Translations under genes and position numbers: made by a program
Source: Microbacteriaceae bacterium
GTDB taxonomy: Bacteria; Actinomycetota; Actinomycetes; Actinomycetales; Microbacteriaceae
Assembly: GCA_947452675.1 (NCBI GenBank)
Contig: CANGDL010000001.1
Coordinates: 62,001-126,000, forward strand
Reading direction: 5' to 3'
Length of the DNA: 64,000 bases
The notes under the pieces: generated by a model
Seen by the model: only the letters and a program-made list of their open reading frames with translations
Database searches by the model: none
Told to the model about the DNA's origin: nothing
Shown: piece after piece, positions 57,951-64,000 of the stretch
Layout: the number at the start of each line of letters is the position of its first letter
How positions within the stretch are numbered: position 1 is the stretch's first letter

Positions 57951-58736
57951 TTATAGGGCGATGTGCTTCAAGAAACGAGCAATACCGCTGAACTCTTCTG
58001 CATCAAGGCTGGCACCGCCGACGAGCACTCCGTCGACTTCGGTGCTGCGCAGGAAACCGGCAACGTTGTTTGCCTTGACCGAACCGCCATAAAGAATGCG
58101 GGTAGCCTGAGCTAGCTCTTCGCCGAACTCGGCAGCAAGCGCCTCGCGGATCTTGCCACAAACAGCAGCTGCTTCCTCAGCGGTTGCAACCTTGCCGGTG
58201 CCGATTGCCCATACTGGCTCGTATGCGATGACAAATTCGCCGAGTTTCTCGTGACCGGCCAAGGCTGCCAGTGTCTGGCGCACTGGAACTGCGCTCTGAC
58301 CTTCTGCCTCAAGTTCTTCGAGAGTTTCACCAACACAAATCACCGGAATCAAACCGTGACGGAATGCGGAGGCGGTCTTAGCCTGGATGACATCGTCACC
58401 CTCAGAGTGGTATTGGCGACGTTCTGAGTGACCAACCAAAACATACTTCACGTCGAGCTTGCTCAGGAACGCGCCAGAAACCTCACCGGTGTAGGCGCCG
58501 GAGTCAAACTTCGAAAGGTCTTGTGCGCCTAAACCAAGCTCTAGCTTGTCGGCGTCCATCAGGGTCTGCACTGAGCGGATGTCCGTAAAAGGCGGGAAAA
58601 CGACAACCTCTGTGGTCTTGTAGTCGTGGTCTGCATCGCTCAGGGTCCATGAAAGCTTCTGCACCAGCGCAATTGCCTGCTGGTGGTCTAGGTTCATCTT
58701 CCAGTTGCCTGCGATTAGCGGAACTCGATTAGCCAT
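57951..58736 (-). CDS. tpiA: Triosephosphate isomerase
   Basis: AGNWKMNLD; VGHSERRQYH; AYEPVWAIGTGK; YGGSVKANN. Confidence 0.98.
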   Translation of the reverse strand: MANRVPLIAGNWKMNLDHQQAIALVQKLSWTLSDADHDYKTTEVVVFPPFTDIRSVQTLMDADKLELGLGAQDLSKFDSGAYTGEVSGAFLSKLDVKYVLVGHSERRQYHSEGDDVIQAKTASAFRHGLIPVICVGETLEELEAEGQSAVPVRQTLAALAGHEKLGEFVIAYEPVWAIGTGKVATAEEAAAVCGKIREALAAEFGEELAQATRILYGGSVKANNVAGFLRSTEVDGVLVGGASLDAEEFSGIARFLKHIAL

Positions 58737-58749
58737 TTTTGGACTCCTA

Positions 58750-59955
58750 TTAGTCGTTTAGAACTTCGATGCCAGGGAGCTTCTTGCCTTCGAGGAACTC
58801 GAGGCTAGCGCCACCACCGGTTGAAATGTGACCGAACTGGTCATCCGAGAAACCAAGGATGCGCACTGCTGCGGCTGAGTCGCCACCGCCGACCACGCTG
58901 AGGCCTTGAACCTCGGTGAGCGCCTTTGCAACAGCACGGGTTCCGTTTGCAAACTTATCGATCTCGAAAACGCCCATTGGGCCGTTCCAGAATACGGTTT
59001 TGGATGAGGCAATTTCGGCTGCAAAACGCGCAGCTGACTCAGGACCGATATCTAAACCAAGACCCTTTTCACCGAATGGGCTTGATTCGATTGCCTCTGC
59101 TGAAGTGACTGCAACTTCGGCGTCGGCGCCAAACTTAGAAGCAACCACGATGTCGGTCGGCAGGATGACTTCGATACCAAGCTCGGCTGCACGCTTTAGG
59201 TACTCCTTGCAAGTGTCGATCTGGTCGACTTCTAGCAGGCTGGAACCGACCTTGAAGCCCTGGGCTGCGAGGAAAGTGAAAACCATTCCGCCGCCCACAA
59301 GCAGCTTGTTGACGGTTGGCAATAGGTGATCGATTACCCCGAGCTTGTCACTAACTTTTGAACCGCCAAGAACAACCGCGTAAGGGCGCTCGGGGGTGCT
59401 GGTTAGGCGAGTTAGAACATCAAGTTCCTTCTCGATGAGTAGACCCACTGCGCTCGGAAGCGCCTTGGCAAGTTCATAGACCGAAGCCTGCTTGCGGTGA
59501 ACAACACCGAAGCCGTCACTAATGAAGAAATCGCCAAACTCGGCAAGCTTCGCCGCGAAGGCTTCGCGCTCTGACGCGTCCTTGCTGGTTTCGCCCGGGT
59601 TGAAACGCAGGTTCTCAAGAACTACGACTCCCCCGTTGTCTAGAGCCTTCACGGCACCCCGTGCCTCGCTACCGACGGTGTCGGAAGCGAAGAACACAGG
59701 CTGACCGAGAAGTTCGCCGAGACGCTTTGCAGCTGGCTCAAGCGAGTACTTTGCATCAGGCGCGCCCTCCGGGCGACCAAGGTGAGAAATTACGACCACC
59801 TTGGCGCCCTGATCTACCAAGTACTTGATGGTTGGAACTGAGGCAACGATGCGACCGTCATCGGTGATGCGGGTTCCGTCTAGCGGAACGTTTAGGTCGC
59901 AGCGGATGATTACCCGCTTGCCGTCAAGGTTTGGTAGATCTGAGAGTTTACGCAT
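58750..59955 (-). CDS. pgk: Phosphoglycerate kinase
   Basis: RCDLNVPLDG; LENLRFNPGE; VFWNGPMGVFE; GGGDSAAAV. Confidence 0.98.
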   Translation of the reverse strand: MRKLSDLPNLDGKRVIIRCDLNVPLDGTRITDDGRIVASVPTIKYLVDQGAKVVVISHLGRPEGAPDAKYSLEPAAKRLGELLGQPVFFASDTVGSEARGAVKALDNGGVVVLENLRFNPGETSKDASEREAFAAKLAEFGDFFISDGFGVVHRKQASVYELAKALPSAVGLLIEKELDVLTRLTSTPERPYAVVLGGSKVSDKLGVIDHLLPTVNKLLVGGGMVFTFLAAQGFKVGSSLLEVDQIDTCKEYLKRAAELGIEVILPTDIVVASKFGADAEVAVTSAEAIESSPFGEKGLGLDIGPESAARFAAEIASSKTVFWNGPMGVFEIDKFANGTRAVAKALTEVQGLSVVGGGDSAAAVRILGFSDDQFGHISTGGGASLEFLEGKKLPGIEVLND

Positions 59956-59996
59956 TTGAATCTTTCACGAACCGAATGACTCGGTTCAGTTGCTTT

Positions 59997-61004
<1,008 letters not shown>

Positions 61005-61125
61005 TTAGTTCTCCAAATGGTTTAGGCGCCCCCAAAGGCGCGTGATTTTGGTTTGATTATTTTGGTGATTCACCACGCGCCGTTGGGTGGAAAAACTAGT
61101 CTCAGACTAGCAGGAATGGATGCGT

Positions 61126-61725
61126 TTACGCGCGAGCCGCTGCGAAACGCGCCTCTACATCCGCCCAGTTGATGATGTTCCAGAAGGCCTTGACGTAGTC
61201 GCCCTTTACGTTCACGTAGTCGAGGTAGAAAGCGTGTTCCCACATGTCGAGCATCAGCAATGGAATGCTTCCAGCAACAACGTTGCCCTGCTGGTCATAG
61301 AGCTGCTCGATGATTAGGCGCTTTCCTAGCGAATCCCAAGCCAGGAAGCTCCAGCCAGAGCCCTGGATGCCCATCGCGCTAGCGTTAAAGTGAGCCTGGA
61401 ACGCCTCAAACGAACCGAAAAATTCGTTAATTGCAGCGGCAAGTTCGCCTGATGGGCGGTCGCTGTTTGATGGCGCAAGGTTGTTCCAAAAGATCGAGTG
61501 GTTCACGTGACCACCAAGATGGAAAGCAAGGTCCTTCTGAAGCTTGTTTACCCAGGTGAAGTCGTTTTTTGCGCGGGCCTCTTCGAGCAGGTCAATGGTC
61601 GCGTTTGCACCAGCTACATAGGCTGCGTGATGCTTTGAGTGGTGTAGCTCCATGATGCGAGCAGAGATGCTTGGCTCTAATGCAGCGTAGTCATAGGTGA
61701 GTTCTGGAAGTACGTACTTGCTCAT
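61126..61725 (-). CDS. sodA: Superoxide dismutase (Fe/Mn)
   Basis: [36 protein letters not shown]. Confidence 0.96.
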   Translation of the reverse strand: MSKYVLPELTYDYAALEPSISARIMELHHSKHHAAYVAGANATIDLLEEARAKNDFTWVNKLQKDLAFHLGGHVNHSIFWNNLAPSNSDRPSGELAAAINEFFGSFEAFQAHFNASAMGIQGSGWSFLAWDSLGKRLIIEQLYDQQGNVVAGSIPLLMLDMWEHAFYLDYVNVKGDYVKAFWNIINWADVEARFAAARA

Positions 61726-61782
61726 TTTTGCTCCTTGTTAGCTGTTACAGGTGATAGTTGCATTCCGAGGCGGATTATTCCG

Positions 61783-62760
61783 TTATTCCTCTAGGTCATC
61801 CGGGATAAATGCGTCCGTTGGTGGCAGCCCGTTATCGGCGGCATGCTTGTCTGCCATCGCCAAAAGGCGGCGAATACGACCGGCAATCGCATCCTTGGTC
61901 ATCGGCGGGTCAGAAAGGTGACCGAGCTCATCAAGGCTCGCCTGCTTATGCTTCAGACGAAGCTCGCCGGCATAGCGCAGGTGCTCAGGAATGCCAGGCC
62001 CAAGCAGTTCTAGCGCACGTTCGACGCGCGCTCCGGCAGCAACTGCCGCTTGTGCAGAACGGCGCAAGTTGGCATCGTCAAAGTTAGCCAGTCGGTTAGC
62101 GGTTGCACGAACCTCACGACGCAAGCGCATTTCCTCCCAACGAAGCACCTGAGTGTGCGCTCCGATCTGGGTGAGCATCGTGGCAATAGCTTCACCCTCA
62201 CGGATGACAACGCGATAAACCCCGCGCACTTCACGGGCCTTTGCAATCACGCCGAGGCGTCTAGCAACGCCAACGAGAGCCATCGCAGCTTCATTGCCTG
62301 GTGCGGTTATTTCAAGTGCCGCTGACCTGCCTGGGTCGGTCAATGAACCGTGTGCCAAGAACGCACCGCGCCAAACGGCCTGGGCCTCTTCGATTGAACC
62401 AGAGACTAGCGTCGCTGGTAGCCCTCGAACTGGGCGCCCGCGGCTGTCTAGTAGACCGGTTTGGCGTGCCAGGATGTCCCCTTGCTTGACTACGCGCACT
62501 TGATAACGGCTGGTTCGGCGGATGCCGCTCGGTGAAATTATTGCCAAATCGCTCTCAATCCCGAACAGTTCGGCAAGGTCCTTGCGGACTCGTCGAGCCA
62601 ACTGCGCGGTGTCGAGTTCAACCTCGATTGCGATTCGCCCCGAAATCAGGTGCAATCCCCCGGTGAACCGGAGTATGGTCGACAGCTCTGCGACTCGAAC
62701 CGAGCTCTTAGTTATCTCGATTCGTGCGAGTTCATCTTTTACATCTGCAGTAAGCGCCAT
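61783..62760 (-). CDS. whiA: DNA-binding protein WhiA
   Basis: 325 aa; [25 protein letters not shown]-type region; C-terminal [32 protein letters not shown]. Confidence 0.96.
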   Translation of the reverse strand: MALTADVKDELARIEITKSSVRVAELSTILRFTGGLHLISGRIAIEVELDTAQLARRVRKDLAELFGIESDLAIISPSGIRRTSRYQVRVVKQGDILARQTGLLDSRGRPVRGLPATLVSGSIEEAQAVWRGAFLAHGSLTDPGRSAALEITAPGNEAAMALVGVARRLGVIAKAREVRGVYRVVIREGEAIATMLTQIGAHTQVLRWEEMRLRREVRATANRLANFDDANLRRSAQAAVAAGARVERALELLGPGIPEHLRYAGELRLKHKQASLDELGHLSDPPMTKDAIAGRIRRLLAMADKHAADNGLPPTDAFIPDDLEE

Positions 62761-62764
62761 CGCC

Positions 62765-63640
62765 TTACTCCTTGCCTAAATCACGGTGTTTGATGCTGAC
62801 AGCAACGTCAGGCAGTTTTTCCAATTCGGCAGCGATCCGACGGCTAACCGCCACTGATCTGTGTTTGCCGCCCGTGCAACCCACTGCGATGGTTGCATAA
62901 CGTTTGTTTTCGCGCAGATAACCCGCCAACACTGGCCTTAAGGCCGCTACGTAGTTGGTGATGAAATCCTCTGCGCCCTCTTGAGCAAGCACATAGCTGC
63001 TGACCGCAGCGTCTTCGCCCGTAAATGGTCGCAGGTCTTCTTGCCAAAATGGATTCGGCAAAAATCTAGCATCTGCAACCTGATCGGCATCGGAGGGCAA
63101 CCCATACTTGAATCCGAAGCTCATGACGGTCACTTGAAGTCGTTGAGCGGTCTCAATCGAAAACCCATCCGAAATCTTGTTTGAGAGCTGGTGGATGTTC
63201 AGATCGCTTGTGTCGATAATTACGTCAGCTGATTCTCGAAGGCTGAGGAGTTGGTTTCTCTCCGCGCCGATGCCATCCAAGATGGTGCCATTCCCTTGAA
63301 GCGGGTGTGGACGACGCACTGACTCAAAACGCTTAACGAGTGCGGAGTCAGTTGCCTCTAGGAAAAGGACGCGCAGATTGAGGTCACGATCTCGAATGGC
63401 GTTTAGGCTCTGCGCAAGTTCCGCAAAAAACTCACCTCCGCGAACATCGATTACAACGGCCAATCGCGGCAATGGCGTTTTGGCCTGTGTGAAAAGGTCG
63501 GCCACTGGGCCGAGCATTTGCGGTGGAAGGTTATCCACCACATACCAACCGAGGTCTTCGAGCGCATTGCCAACTGTCGAACGACCAGCACCGGACATGC
63601 CAGTAACTATCAAGAGTTCGTGCTTTTTTTCGATGCTCAA
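62765..63640 (-). CDS. rapZ: RapZ/YvcJ family nucleotide-binding protein
   Basis: [63 protein letters not shown]. Confidence 0.95.
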   Translation of the reverse strand: MSIEKKHELLIVTGMSGAGRSTVGNALEDLGWYVVDNLPPQMLGPVADLFTQAKTPLPRLAVVIDVRGGEFFAELAQSLNAIRDRDLNLRVLFLEATDSALVKRFESVRRPHPLQGNGTILDGIGAERNQLLSLRESADVIIDTSDLNIHQLSNKISDGFSIETAQRLQVTVMSFGFKYGLPSDADQVADARFLPNPFWQEDLRPFTGEDAAVSSYVLAQEGAEDFITNYVAALRPVLAGYLRENKRYATIAVGCTGGKHRSVAVSRRIAAELEKLPDVAVSIKHRDLGKE

Positions 63641-63736
63641 GCGCCGTCCCCTTTCGACTTGTCCATCTCGGCGTGTCCCCCTATTTCTCGGGAGTAACCA
63701 AGAGTCTAGTGCCTCGCGACACGCCGATGAAACAGT

Positions 63737-64000
63737 TTAAGTTTCTAACGAGTGAACAATCTGCTGAGCCAGGATTGGGCCAATGCCCGCCACCGATGAA
63801 ATCTCGTCTGCGGAGGCAATCTTTAACCGTTTTGCCGAACCAAAATGCTTCAAGAGCGCATTGACTCGCTTCTCGCCCAAGCCTTGAATTTCGCTAAGTG
63901 TGCTGGCGATGCTTGATGATCGTTTTTGACGCTGAAAGGTAATGGCGAACCGGTGCGCTTCGTCACGTATGCGCTGCAGCAAGAAAAGTTCGTCGGTAGC
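63737..64000 (-). CDS. uvrC: Excinuclease ABC subunit C, C-terminal fragment (5' part outside window)
   Basis: LQRIRDEAHRFAITFQRQKR...LGEKRVNALLKHFGS, C-terminal HhH; frame open to window end. Confidence 0.92.
   Translation of the reverse strand, partial: ATDELFLLQRIRDEAHRFAITFQRQKRSSSIASTLSEIQGLGEKRVNALLKHFGSAKRLKIASADEISSVAGIGPILAQQIVHSLET

Overview
This 64 kb window reads as a gene-dense stretch of core chromosome from a streamlined, mid-GC actinobacterium. Gene content suggests a Microbacteriaceae/Luna-like lineage, but that is inference from gene content only. I see no transposases, phage genes, CRISPR arrays or rRNA operons. The main blocks are: (1) the aa3 oxidase / cytochrome bcc locus (ctaC-ctaD-ctaF, an ABM-domain protein, qcrB-qcrA-qcrC, ctaE); (2) trpD, a NUDIX gene, a YczE-like membrane protein, GDPD, rbpA and lnt; (3) a helY-like helicase, tatC, tatA, a small membrane protein and pafC-pafB; (4) an FKBP lipoprotein, trmI, HAD, PAC2, uppP and tRNA-Leu(GAG); (5) an orphan D12-class DNA adenine methylase, Sir2, PGM-like, glycosyltransferase and alpha/beta hydrolase; (6) metH/metF, a DnaQ-like exonuclease, type B L31, an orphan ABC ATPase, glgA/glgC, serB and fabG; (7) DUF3099, a small Cys protein, SURF1, ABC-F and the suf operon; (8) ctaA, photolyase and ctaB; (9) tkt-tal-pgi-zwf-opcA-pgl; (10) a second RbpA-like gene, secG, tpiA, pgk, gap, sod, whiA, rapZ and the uvrC 3' end. 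No clear undescribed multi-gene system stands out. The best leads are two RbpA-family paralogs, a PafBC/Tat/HelY operon with an unknown membrane protein and no Pup-proteasome genes nearby, an orphan adenine methylase beside a tRNA, a 13-bp direct repeat bracketing a NUDIX gene, repeated leaderless-promoter architecture, and several structured intergenic elements.
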